In this document: one piece after another, positions 24,381 to 36,109 of the stretch | Position numbering within the stretch: the first letter of the stretch is position 1 | Layout of the letters: each line of letters begins with the position of its first letter | Source: Stereum hirsutum FP-91666 SS1 | Taxonomy: Eukaryota > Basidiomycota > Agaricomycetes > Russulales > Stereaceae | DNA: 64,000 nucleotides | Direction of reading: 5' to 3' | NCBI RefSeq assembly: GCF_000264905.1 | Contig: NW_006763149.1 | Span: 962,212 to 1,026,211 of the forward strand | Program-made: the position numbers and the translations under genes | The notes under the pieces: model-generated | Databases searched by the model: none | Told to the model about the DNA's origin: nothing | What the model saw: the letters and a program-made list of their open reading frames with translations, nothing else

Positions 24381-25198
24381 ATTGTCGTCAAAGTCGTGAA
24401 GGACGTGAGCGTCGCAGTCAAAGCCTGGTTGCGAGTACGAAGCGCCCGCGGCAGTGTTCGATATTCCGCCGTGGCACCGCTTCGGGAACCGCCGTCGCCC
24501 CTTGTTCTTGACCGCAACTGTGGCGTCTTTCCCCCATGGTTTCGCCTTCTCAGCATCGTAGAACGTCGGCACTGTCTACGCCAACAGCGGTGATTAGTCG
24601 AGATGGCGTACGATTAACACGCATCAAATCAGTTATCTAGCAATTGCTCTCTGTGCGCGACGTGGCCTGCATGCCGGTCAAGTACTGGATGCCTTTGCTT
24701 TGATTGAATTATTCGTTCGTCTTTAGACTCAACACAGTTGATGAAAATCGTACACCGATAATTGACGCACCCTACGATATATAATGTATGATGCGGACTA
24801 CAATATTCGCTACCCGGGGTCTGTCATTCGGCCTATGTAACGTTTTGAAATGGCCGAAGCTTCTTCGCCTGCGGCTTTCTTCCAATCACTGCTGTATTCT
24901 TGGATCCATACATGGTTCCTCACAGTCCCTTACCGCATGCTTAGCCTCTAAAAACACTGCGCGGCACTGTCAATTGTAGACGCATGGCCAAGACCGTAGG
25001 AAGCCTATATCTTATTCGAGCGATGCTGGTTCTCCCTATCACGTTCGTCCTCATGGACTTATCTCCTCCGAGAAGCCAGAGAACGTGCTATCGGGAGCTG
25101 AGACGCGTCGTATATAAAGCCATCATCGTCGACGCGCCAACGCGTCCTCCTTACGTCCTTCCTCTCATCTACGTGATCCGTGCTACGCGTAGACAGTG
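24381..25198. other. Divergent promoter region, Cdc15-type gene (-) and phosphatase gene (+)
   Basis: No gene seen. It holds the promoters of both neighbours; the phosphatase side has a clear TATA box. Confidence 0.55.
25111..25118 (+). promoter_or_regulatory. TATA box of the metallophosphatase gene
   Basis: tatataaa, 81 bp upstream of the adjacent gene's ATG at 25199. Strong consensus and sensible spacing. Confidence 0.6.
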
Positions 25199-28100
25199 AT
25201 GAAGTTCGGTCTTGCGTTCGCGGCGGTTCTGAGTGCTGTCACTCGGGTTAGCGCTTGCGAGGATGATCATGCCCACACTCACGTTCATAGCAAAAGGGCA
25301 TTTCCTCAAACGATTCTACCTCCCCCTACGAGGCCTCTGCAATGGGGAGACGTGAACATCATTCACACGACCGTGAGTTTATGCATCGACTCCCTCACTA
25401 TCAACTTCTGACGCGTGTATGTACGTAGGACAGTCATGGCTGGCTTTTGGGACATCAGAAATCGTCCTTCCCGGAACCGAATTATAGGTTCGTTTTGTTG
25501 TTATTTTATATCGCTGACTCCTGAAGCTTGAAGCTTATGACCATGTCAGCGGTGACTTCGGCGATTTCGCTTCATTCGTCAAGCACATGAAGGAGGTCGC
25601 TGAGGTTAGTGCTTGCGTATCAATTTTGAATATAAGATGTTGAGTAAGTACAGGAACGCGACGTCGACCTCTTACTTGTCGATTCGGGAGATTTGCACGA
25701 CGGTATGCAAACTGCTCCAGCACAACACTCTGGATTGATGTCTGATGTGCATTGTTAGGTACTGGGCTGTCGGACGGATTCCCCACCGGTGGAGTTGATG
25801 CGCACGAGTCGAACAAATTCTTCGCCCAGCTTCCTTACGACGTTCTCGCCATCGGAAAGTCCGTACCAGTACATTCGTATTCGCTGAAACATGCTGATAA
25901 TAAGCTTACAGTCATGAACTGTACATCTACAACAACACCCTTGACATGTGCGTGTTCAAGACAGTACGGCGGTCAGTAGCCTTCATTGATCGAAGGATTG
26001 TCGAACAGGTACAAGAACTTCGCTCCACAATTCCCTGGTCGCTATCTCTCCTCCAACGTCAACATCACCGTCAACGACACGAGCGGAAACCCCGTTAGCG
26101 TCCCTGTCGGCAGTTCGTATTCTGTCTTCGTTTCCTCTGGCCCATTCATGCTAACCCGCAGTATCACAGGTCGTTTTGCGAAGTTCAACACCACAAAGTA
26201 AGCGCCTCGATACTTCCGTCATGATATCTCGATCAGAAACTGATACGGTGTTGCAACCATGTAGAGGCCGGAGTGTGACCGCACTCGGCGTGCTCTTTGA
26301 TTTTACCGGAAACGACGAGAATACGACGGTCCAGAAGGTTGCAGATATGGTGAAGGAATCCTGGGTGCGTATGCTCCCCCATGAGCCACTTATTGAATAA
26401 TTGACCTCTGACGCATTGATGCACCGGCTTCCAGTTCGCAGATGCTATCGCTGAAGAGCCTGACTTTTTCTTGCTCGTAGGGTGAGTTCGTCTCGTTCGC
26501 GGCAATAACGATGTGTAGCTCATAAATCGTTCCACAGACATATGCCCGTTTCGAACGATAGTTGTAAGCTTCTCAAAGCATTTGTGCGACGTAATAGCTC
26601 TTCACTAACCGTTTTTGATCCTAGGGCCCGATGTTTTCAATGCTATCCGTGCCGTCCATCCTGACACACCTATGATCGTTCTCGGCGGCCACTCGCACAT
26701 CCGCGACTGTCGTACGTTCTTCATTCATACCTTACCCTATCTTCCGAACCTCATGCCCCGCCACTCCGATGTAGAAATGTACGACGGTCGTGCTATGGCT
26801 CTCGAGAGCGGAAGATACATGGAGACAGTCGGTCAGTATTCTCCCTCAATTCGACCCTTGAGCGGTTGACACTCAAGTGCTCGGTCCACAGGCTGGTTGA
26901 GTAAGTCCTAAAACGAACTGCGTTGTTTTCCGAACTCATGCGAGGGTATTATGACTACTAAGGCGTAGACCTCGACGAGGCAAACGACAAGCAAAACCTC
27001 ACCTTCAGCCGTCGTTATCTCGATCCTAACCGTGTCACTTACGAAGTCGGTCTATTTCATCCTCGGCCAACGCAACCCATAATTTCTGAGACTACCTTCT
27101 TTTGTCACGATACAGTTCCACGCAAATCGGAGTAACACCACCTTCGACACAACCGCAGGCGAGAATATCACTACTGGTCTGAACCAGCTGGCTGAGGCCT
27201 TTGATCTGCCGTTCTTCTTCGGAACGTCTCCTAGGGATTTCACGCTTACTAGGTTAGTTCTCTAATCTTAAATGAAAATTAAGTGAGCGCCACTCACATG
27301 GCTTTGCGCGTCACAGGGATGCATACCCCTCGAACGGCTCCCTCCTATCGCTCTACATCGACGAGGTAAGTTCGCCCAATCCATCCCTCTGCTCTCTCCG
27401 CACATACCGAAAGAAATAAAGGAAAATATTAAACGTGATTCTGACCCTGGGACTGAATATCAAATAGGCAACACCTACCGCGCTTTCCGTTAACAACACC
27501 CGCGCAGACGTCCCTCGCATCGTCATCGCCAACTCCGGCGGCCTCCGCTTCGACATCTTCTCTGGCACATTCACGAAGAACGACCAGCTCACAGCATCGC
27601 CCTTCACGGATGGCTTCCTCTTCATCCCCAACGTCACGCTCGGTGTCGCATCGCAGGTATTACCCGTCCTGAACGGCGATTCATCCTTCGCGGATACTAA
27701 ACGCAGGAGTGTCGCTGAGAATGAGAAAAGGGAGAGGGAAAAGGAAAGTGAGATGAAATGGAGGAGCGTGCATGAGGTTTCTGTGAGAGAGAGGATGGAG
27801 CGGAAGATTAGGACGAGGGAGGAGGAGCTCTGGGCTAGGGGGGATGTTGCGGCAAGGTATAATCGCTGGTTGAAGGAAATGGATAGGAGGGACGGAGTGC
27901 AGAGGAGGGATGCGGGGAATTTGACGTTGGGATATGTTACGACTGATGTAAGTCTTTCCCTGTATCCCTTATGTTATCCATACCATACTAACAGCCTACT
28001 TACTTTGCATATAGAACTGCCCCGGCGTAGGTGACGACATTTTACACTCCCCCCTCCCCTTCTTCGACACCCCGGACTACATCCAATCCACCGCGCCCTC

Positions 28101-28281
28101 CAACATAACAGACTCGGACCCCATCGATCTCGTGTTCATCGATTTTATCGAGAGCGATGTGCTCGACGTGTTGAATCTAGCGCAGAGCGAGGTGGAGTAT
28201 ACGAGTGCGGACGTGCAGACTTATAGTCCGTTGGTGACGAATGAGGTGCTGGGGATATTTGCTCAGATTTCGTGGAATTGA
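25199..28281 (+). CDS. Secreted calcineurin-like metallophosphatase / 5'-nucleotidase family (YHR202W-like)
   Basis: Starts with a signal peptide ([14 protein letters not shown]...SA), so it is probably vacuolar or secreted. Many short introns break the gene; exon 1 ends at 25372 and exon 2 starts at 25429. Joined exons give the metallophosphatase motifs in order: TTDSHGWL (D-x-H), [12 protein letters not shown] (GDxHDG), GNHEL across an intron near 25860-25910, and GGHSHIRDC (GHxH) near 26680. [10 protein letters not shown] and the GHSHIRD block are characteristic of the fungal YHR202W-like subgroup. The C-terminal 5'-nucleotidase domain includes [20 protein letters not shown] near 27490 and ends after a charged linker (about 27700-27940) with [12 protein letters not shown]. 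The substrate is unknown. The ATG at 25199 follows the TATA box. Confidence 0.88.
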
Positions 28282-28623
28282 GGATGGGGTGGTGTTGTAA
28301 TTGCTGTAGGAGCGTGCTTTATTTCTCAAAAATTGGATCATTGTGGCGCGAGCATGTGATTCTGACCCGTGTGTGAGCTACTGAGAATCTTGAAGCCAAG
28401 GCGTTTCGCATGTTATATCGGACTTCTTGCTTCCTTTTCGTCGCCCCCAAAACCCGCTGGAGGCCTCGGTCCGACGCTGTGGCGTGGCCGATCGAATGCG
28501 CAACTACGTTGAAGTTTCTACAAAGTCCATGACGCAACTTTCCCTCGTGGCCATCTGAATCATAACCCTCTCAAAACTGTAACGCAGCAAACCTCTTCTT
28601 CTAGACCGACTCCTTCACATATC
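28282..28623. other. Short spacer between phosphatase and NIF3-like gene
   Basis: 342 bp between genes on the same strand; it holds a 3' UTR and the promoter of the next gene. Nothing else seen. Confidence 0.5.
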
Positions 28624-29123
28624 ATGGCCTCCAACGTCTTTTTTGTCCCTGCGACATCCACCCATCGCGTCCTAGACCAGCTCTTCGCGAAATATCCCAC
28701 AGAGCTGGGAAAAATCGGGAAGTACGAGCAATGTGCCTTCATAACTCGTGGAACAGGCATGTCCTCGGTCTGAGACCTCTCGCTACACATTCTTGTAGAG
28801 AGGTTTGACTGAGTCTGGACAATGATTGGGTATGGACGTAGGTCAATTTATGCCGGGACCGGAGGCCAGACCTGCTATAGGCGATCTGGGGAAGCTCGAG
28901 TTCGTGGAGGAGGATAGGGTTGAGGTGGTGGTGAATGATCAAGGCGGGGCCAATTTTCAACTCAAGGGTATATTGAAGGAGTTGAAGGAGGTAGGTAGCA
29001 TATCTCACTATCCCTATTCTTTGAAGTGTGATGCATCGAGTAATTCTGTGCCGCTTCACCGTATAATAGGTCCATCCGTATGAAGAGGTCGCGTACGACG
29101 TGTACACATTGGCCCCGTTTTGA
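28624..29123 (+). CDS. Small stand-alone NIF3/YqfO-type (PII/CutA-like) domain protein
   Basis: 111-residue protein from three exons: 28624-28756, 28842-28990 and 29070-29123. The sequence begins VFFVPATSTHRVLDQLF, carries FITRGTGQF and EDRVEVVV, and ends VHPYEEVAYDVYTLAP. The HPYEExAYDVY ending and RGTGQF are hallmarks of the PII/CutA-like domain inserted in NIF3/YqfO proteins; here it stands alone. Its molecular role is not known. The first intron must use a GC donor (cag|gcatgt), because a GT donor 4 nt further on breaks the frame at GTGQF. Confidence 0.85.
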
Positions 29124-29867
29124 GTGAATCAAGGTGTATCGAGCAGTCTAGTTAGGGGCTTATGGAGGGAATCTGACAGGGAGTGGCGTCGTCAAGGCGT
29201 CGTCGTGTTCGGTACCTCAAGGGCCGCGAAGGCACCCATTCGTGCGGGAGGCATTTCAAGACACAGTCGAGAGCGCATTCGGTAGTAATCGATCACCCCT
29301 CGAATTCTCAAGAGCCCAACCTATTAATCGAGGCAGGAGTAGACCAGGAAGCTCTGGACTTGAATACTCGTTCGACGATCCCGGAGCACAAAGCCTGGCA
29401 GGAACCGTCTGCAGCGTCATCGACATCCATAACGAGTTCTGCCGAAATTGCAGGGCGGAGAAAGCGTGGAGGACTGGTTTCGGTGTCAAGTGAGCGCCGG
29501 TCGATGACAGCTCCGACTGCGGTTGGGGAAAACGGAGAAGCCGAATTTGGCAGTGAACGTTTTGCACGACGCGTTTGTTTGTCCGTGTTGAATTCGGAAG
29601 GCTTCGGGATTTCTCGGCTTGAGTGCCTGGCTTCCGCTCGGTCGCTGTTCAAGAAGAATATTACTTCAGCTGGCGTACTAAAGGTAATTATATAACATAG
29701 ACTGCTCTTCTTGGACTCTAATTATACAAGTGTGTGTTTTGCACATGGGTCAATCGGTATCATGGACGCCTATCAGCCATCTCGATATACTCGTCAGCCA
29801 CGCACCCAGACCGTGAGACCTGTGCACAACGAAAATGGAGGCGAATGACTGTTCAGAACAAAACATG
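29124..29867. other. Spacer; two overlapping open frames, no convincing gene
   Basis: A plus-strand frame (29183-29695) and a minus-strand frame (29308-29652) are both open here, but neither begins with ATG and neither has motifs I recognise. The region lies downstream of both flanking genes' coding ends, so it could be 3' UTR or a gene relic. Confidence 0.4.
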
Positions 29868-31697
29868 CTAACTTGAATAAAACATACTTACCAGCCTAGA
29901 TCCATGGCATCCGTCCGACGTCCGACAACCTTCCATGGAGTCTGTGCAGGGGCTACTCTGCCACTGGACGTGATCAGGTGGCGCGCCTGTGTTCCCGGAA
30001 ACACGACACTGTCCTGGATCTTTCTGACGTGCATTCGACTCTGGCGGGAACCTAATCTCAGATATCACTCTTGAGGAAGAGTCGGGATCTGACATCAGTA
30101 CTGGGTCTGAAGGAACTTTATAGATGCGGAGGTTGAGGACCAGCCTGCTAGCGAGCATGTTTGGCGTTCTAACGGAATTAAAAGGGGTCAGATTTTGGTG
30201 CTGTAGATGTGGAGAGCCAGAAATATTACAAAGCGTAGTATGCGTTGATGATTGCGGCGAATTGAGCAAGGTAGGACAATGACTGCGCTTCGGGCACATT
30301 GTCAGTGTGTAGTGACCAGAACACTTACGATATAGTAGCACTCACGCTATCATCACGCTTGCTAGATACCTAGTAGATGTATAGATTTTTCATGCCACCC
30401 AAGTAAATCAAATGCAACGAATGGCGTACAATATTTGTAGAGACTTGGACGACGTTGATCATGAAAACCAGTCTGATTAGGAGCACCATTCTCAGCGACC
30501 GTTCAATGATCGTGAATGAGGTTTGCTGACAGAAAGTACAGGCTGCCTGTATGTAGTTTTGGATTAAAAATCGGAGGATTGGGAAGGGGGAAAATCTGAG
30601 TTTGCTTACCATCACGAAGCAAAATCTCCATGAGTCCAGTTTGTCCCAAACTGCGCATCTCCATGACATGATGCCATGTCTTCCTGATGGTAAGTACGAG
30701 TATCAGGGCGTCGAACGCCAAAGCCAGAGATGCTGTACCGGCATTCACTTTGAACCGTAAAATTAGAGGCTGTGGTAACGATGATAGCTCGAAGAGACTG
30801 ACAGCTACAGAACCGAGAATGGATCCTTCAGAGAGCGCGACAGAACAGGTTGCTAACGAGGACTCACGAGTAGAAAACATTTGCATCACCTACAATCTTT
30901 TCTGTGCATCGTGGACTCCAAGAGTATTCGATTGAGTCTGTTTTGTCGTTTGAACCATATAACCGTCCAAAAGTCTATATTATATATACAGTGACCCGGT
31001 CTTGCTTCAGGGAAAGAGTAACTTACCCAGAAGTCGATGCCAATCCTGCCAAGAATTGGTAGCGACGCGACCACGGAAATCCATCGTTTATCGCCGTACA
31101 GAGCATGAATTCGCATGACAAACACGACTACACCGAGGTCAACATGTCAAAGAAAGAAAGCAAGCAAATTGGAAGGGACTTACCGCTCGTGCATGCCACC
31201 GTAAAGACGCCAGTGAGGTACTTCACGTGAAACACGTAGTTGCATCTAGATGTATAACCCTACGTGAGCCAGAAGACCACGAAACAGACGAGTACATGAG
31301 CTTTGACTGACCTTCGCATTGACCCTGAACCAGGAGCATCTTCATAGAGGCTAGCGACGATGGAAAGTAGCATCATGTATCGGTTCAAGAGGAAGACGAT
31401 TGACATAACAGACAACTTGCGAAGCCAGATAGCTTGAACCTCGACGGAGAATGTCTGTAGGTAATCGTATATCCAGAGAGCTAGACAAGTATCAGCGACT
31501 GACGCGCGTGAGGCATCCTAAAGACAACGAACATCGCGCCGATATGTCCGCACAGAGCCCGAGTCTGGTCCCCGCGACACTGCTCAGAGTCGAAGGCATC
31601 CGCGCCCAACTGTTCTGTGACGACCAGTCTAGAGGTGATAAGTGACGTACTCAGCTATTGCGTCGCGCGCGACGAGCACTATGAGTCCGTTCTGCAT
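29868..31697 (-). CDS. DUF6533-family multi-pass membrane protein, copy 1
   Basis: Basidiomycete family of predicted seven-helix proteins, function unknown. Recognisable blocks on the minus strand: LWIYDYLQTFSVEVQAIW and an FLLNRYMMLLSIVASLYED segment (about 31490-31330), MRIHALYGDKRW...ILGRIGIDFW (about 31120-31030), SWSPRCTEKIVGDANVFYS (about 30930-30867), IRKTWHHVMEMRSLGQTGLM (about 30700-30630), FMINVVQVSTNIVRHSLH, MLASRLVLNLRIYK (about 30160) and a GNTGAPPDH tail. The LLNRY and TWHHVMEMR blocks are diagnostic. The start is uncertain: the ATG at 31697 lies just downstream of a TATA-like element, and the first intron contains sequence shared with copy 2. The last exon boundary is also uncertain. 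Confidence 0.75.
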
Positions 31698-32309
31698 GAA
31701 CGACTCGGACGATGCGTGAAGGGAACGGTGCGACTGCGAAGCCTGAGACCTTATATCGTCGTTGTATGCGCTAGATCCACCTGTCCTTATCGTGCAACGC
31801 GGCAGCTCGTTTATTCATGATCTATTGAGATCGTAACCATGATTAACGTTCGGCAAGTATGGGAACCGCCTGCTCGTTGGTCAGCGGGCTTATCGGACTA
31901 AGCGAAAGCAATTCGCGAAGACCCGAGCCGACCCTTGTCGCCTCTGGATCTCCCACAAGTTCGCAATCCATTGGGGAAAATAATCCCAGCTCTGGATGGT
32001 TGCGCAGCTCCGCGCAAACGAAAGCAGACGATGACGAAACTTTGGTGGGAATACTCATTGAGGTCACATTATTGAGGTCGCCGCTGATCCGCTCGAGGGA
32101 GCTGTACAAGCGGTCAAGTGGTGGCGACACGCGCCTATATGCTCGTCCTGTTGACCAGCAAAAATAAAGTCTCGGTCCTGAAGCGGGTGTCAGTCAACCA
32201 ATACTGTACATAAAAGCCATCCGGCACACGGAATCGTCACGAATCTTGGAGATCGTAGCCAATTTTCTTTTCTTGGAACGAAGGAGTATCCATTGGTACA
32301 GTCCAATAC
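31698..32309. other. Spacer between the two DUF6533 genes
   Basis: Promoter of copy 1 and 3' UTR of copy 2. Short plus-strand frames without motifs; no gene seen. Confidence 0.5.
31749..31757 (-). promoter_or_regulatory. TATA-like element of DUF6533 copy 1
   Basis: gatataagg on the minus strand, about 53 bp upstream of the candidate ATG at 31697. Confidence 0.4.
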
Positions 32310-34281
32310 TTACAGGGAATTCATCTCAACATCATCAACATTCACGTTCTGAATCACGCCTACCGGAGCTCCCTAACAACAGACAGAAAATACTGTTTCA
32401 GAGTGAACTCATGTCATGTCGACACCAACGAAACATACTCACCGTCTCCGGAGTCACGTACGGATAATCCCACCGCCCATGGTCCAGCGGCGCCCCAATG
32501 TTCCCAACAATACGACCACTCTTCTGCTCATTCGAAGTAAGATCAGGAGCGAATTCGAGGTCAGATATTATTCTCGAGGCTGCTTCATGGTCGTATGGTG
32601 TACCTGCGAGCATTGGACCGGACGGGGCGCGATAGATGCGGAGGTGAAGGACCAGTCTGTTGACGAGCATATTGGGCGTCCTATGTATTCCGTTCGGGAA
32701 AGGTAAAGGTCGTCAAATACCAGAGAATTTACAGAAAAGAGGACGATTACACATCATAGAATGCGTTAATGATCGAGCTGATTTGACCGAGATACGAGGT
32801 TGACTGAGTGTAGTGTTAGCGTGAAAGTATGTACCGCCGACTAGCAAGACTATCGCACGTACATCTGGATCATGCATGCTGGAGACCTGGGCAAAAGCAT
32901 GAGTGAAGGCATTGTAGCAGTACAGATCGCGGTCTCAGGCGTACAATGTTGGTTGCTAATTGAAGGGCGGTGATGATAAAAGCGAGTCTGCATCGAAAAT
33001 GTATTAGAGCCAGGGACAATTTAGGTGCGCTTACGGAGATGAAGACTCACAAGAAGTACAAGCTGCCTAAAAGTTCAGGTCAGTTACTCGGTATCGCCAA
33101 CGAAAAGAGGATCAGAATACGAGGCTGACCATCGCGAAGAAACACCTCAATGAGCCCTGTCCTTCCAAGATGACGCATCTCCATGACATGGTGCCATGTT
33201 TTCCTGACAGTCAGTACGAGGATCATTGTGTCAAATAACAGAGCCAGACAGGCTGTCGCGGCGGTCACTGTGATTAAAATCAGATATCAAGGAGTCAGAC
33301 ACTCGTAATGGGGTGAACGATCTTACTGCTATAGAGGAAATAGCACGTCAGGTCATTTCTTTGGGCGGTAAGCAACGAACTCCCAGAACTCACGAGTAAA
33401 AGATGCTCGGATCGTGGAATAGCAGTTGTTCCGTACATCGCGAGCTCCAAGATTCATCGACGTCTACTTTGGCGTTCGTGGCATGTATTGTCTTGAATTC
33501 CTGCATTCATAGTGCAACGAGTTCATTAAACTCATCTCACCTGGTAGTAATAACGCGCCGGGGAAAACGATACATACCCAGAAGTCGATTGCAACCCTAC
33601 CCAACACCGGCGTAGAGGTGACTACGGCAATCCACCGGTTCTCGTTATATATAGCATACAACCTCATGATAAATAACGCTTCATGAAGCTCATCAGCCTT
33701 CAAACTATCCACGCACACGACTAAAATTAAACTGACCATTGGTACATGCCACGGAGAAGACGCCACACAAGAACCCCGCATGGAGTACATAGTTACAACT
33801 GTGCGTACGACCCCATCTCCGGCTGAGCTCACAGAACACCAAACAGGAGACAGAGGAACGGAGAGACTGGGCTCACTCACCTAGTGATCGTACCCGTCCC
33901 AGGAGCGTCCTCGTACATTCCCGCGATGATCCCGAGGAGCATGAGATATCGGTTTAAGAGGAAGATAACTGACATCGCAGAAATCTTGCGCAGCCAGATC
34001 GCTTGAACCTCCGTAGAGAATGTCTGGACGTAGTCGTACAGCCAGAGCGCTTTGAACAGGCGAGGTAGTCGATTTACTTTGAGCTGTAAAGTTGAAGAAT
34101 TATCATGAAGTGAACGTACATCGTGCCGATAGATCCACGTAGAGCCCGAGTCTGATCTCTGCCGCACTGTGTTCAACTTGAAAGCATCAGTCGAGCGCGC
34201 TTTATTATTCTGCAGAGGACTAGGAACGCACGTAGTGGTTGAGTCCCGAGTGGCGAGCTGTCCCAGAGCGCGAGTCCGCAT
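32310..34281 (-). CDS. DUF6533-family multi-pass membrane protein, copy 2
   Basis: Tandem paralogue of the preceding gene on the same strand. Blocks: LWLYDYVQTFSTEVQAIW and IFLLNRYLMLLGIIAGMYED (about 34050-33900), MRLYAIYNENRWIAVV (about 33670-33620), VLGRVAIDFW, ESWSSRCTEQLLFHDPSIFYS in two parts, LTVRKTWHHVMEMRHLGRTG (about 33215-33150), MLVNRLVLHLRIYR (about 32670) and GNIGAPLDHGRWDY. Joining PET| at 32449 to a final short exon gives GAPVGVIQNVNVDDVEMNSL and a stop at 32310-32312, which fits the acidic family tail. The ATG at 34281 opens the frame, but the first ~60 residues before the LWLYDY helix probably include intron sequence, so the N-terminus is uncertain. Confidence 0.75.
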
Positions 34282-36109
34282 AAGTGGCGATGAGCGAAAG
34301 GAAGAACAGTTCCGTGGTCCTCAGTCGTTAAATCCTATGATCGAACATGCAGAAGCGCCCCTCGAACTGTTGGGTCAAGTATCGCAGTTGAAGGGTTGGA
34401 GGTGCCAACAACATAGCGATTGTATGTAGCAGCTGTCTGGCAGCACATGGGAGGGAAGGGTAATGACGCTCGGAGGGGTCATTTGGAAGACGCAAAAGGG
34501 GCTCGCAGCGAGTCCCCGTCGCCGTAACTCCCGCGGGGGTTGAAGATGAAGAACGTAATGGCAGGCGCCTCGCAGCGAATGAAGCCATACGGAGGCAGAA
34601 GTACTTGGACGAGGCGACGACGCTGTAAGTCCTCTGGAAGAACTATTCATGCCTTTAGGCTTTGACAAGTTCGTGCGTCTGTTTCTGGTAAGGTAAGGTT
34701 ATCCATAGAGGATGGTCAGGTCCGTCCGACAGACGGACACCGATCAATAGGGTGACTGTCAACGAATTCCAAGCCTCCGAACTGAAAGCGGCGTTAGACG
34801 TATTTCCACCAAGATGGAAACATACAGGGATAGTCATCGACCAGGGCACAGCAACCACTTGCGACAGACAGATCTTCGACTCATGTAGATCATCCTGCAG
34901 CCCCAATTTTCCTGTTCGAGTGAATTGTACTTCGCGTGGGAGCAGGCTACGTATCCTTACGGACCCTCTGTTCGACGCGATCGCGTCGCACCTGCGCAGA
35001 TAGGACCACCCAGATTAGAAGACGTTCACAACGGACTCCGACGAGCAAGAAAAACAAAACAGATTAAATCCCAAATTACCTTGCTTGGCAAGGTCTCTCC
35101 CACCACGGTAATTGTGGCTGAGCGACTTTTTCGCACACAAAGCCAAACAGTTTGCGTAAGCTTTTCTCACATTTCTGTGGCACCCCTCACTCAATGCAAT
35201 CGCGTACTTGATTACCATCATCAGGACGGAGCAATTTCTATTTGCCCTGGATATACAGTTTTTGTACATGCCCAGCATGTTTCGCGAAAGTATGCTCGAT
35301 ATCTGCGCAACGCGCTCAGGCCTGAAGGGCTATCGACGCCACAATGAATCAAGCCGATGCTTCTCCTGAGGCCTACGTACGCTTCGAGGCGCTGCTGCGG
35401 TCAGCAAAAGCAAGAAACCTGACATCAGTGGCCATCGGAACGTGGATGTATCTGTGCAGAGTTAAAGGCTGCCTCTAATACGAGTTGAATACGAGTTCGC
35501 GAGCCAAGAAGAACCATCTGTGGCGCGACTCTTGCGTGACCATCCAGAAGCAATTTCCGGTACTGAATACTCTGCAGTATCGCTAACAAAGTTGCTACTG
35601 CAAATAAAGTGCACAGAAATATTGAGCACTGGTAGATATGCCATTGTCAGAAGAGGTCTCTCAAGCAAGGTCAGTGCCACAGCATGTGGAGCTTCCCTAG
35701 TCTAGAGCAACCACGGTACTTATAACAAGTCGCACAACACCAACCTGGCACCCCGATCTCGAGACGTCCCGGTATCTTCCGGAATGCAAACCAACGCCAC
35801 AGGGTTGACACAAGCTGAAGGGCCACCCATACCAGTACTGACTACACCACAGGGTTCAAACTTCGTGTACAGGGACTGACCAAAAAGAAAGAAATATATT
35901 GGAACAACATGTAATAAGTGATACAGGGAGAGGGGGAATCGTGAACAAAGTAACGTCGCAGTCATGAATAGAGAGGCGAGGAGGGAGAAAAGATTAGGGA
36001 TTTATCTAATAATACACCGAACGTGACGATTTAATGGCATTCGTGAATCGTGACAGAGGGAGAGAAATGGAGGATGGTGAAACGTAAATGCACCAACAAA
36101 TCAGACCTC
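34282..36109. other. 1.8-kb intergenic stretch with no recognised gene
   Basis: Contains the promoter of DUF6533 copy 2 and, from about 35900, the 3' UTR of the opsin-related gene. Small open frames on both strands lack motifs and splice continuity. Confidence 0.5.
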
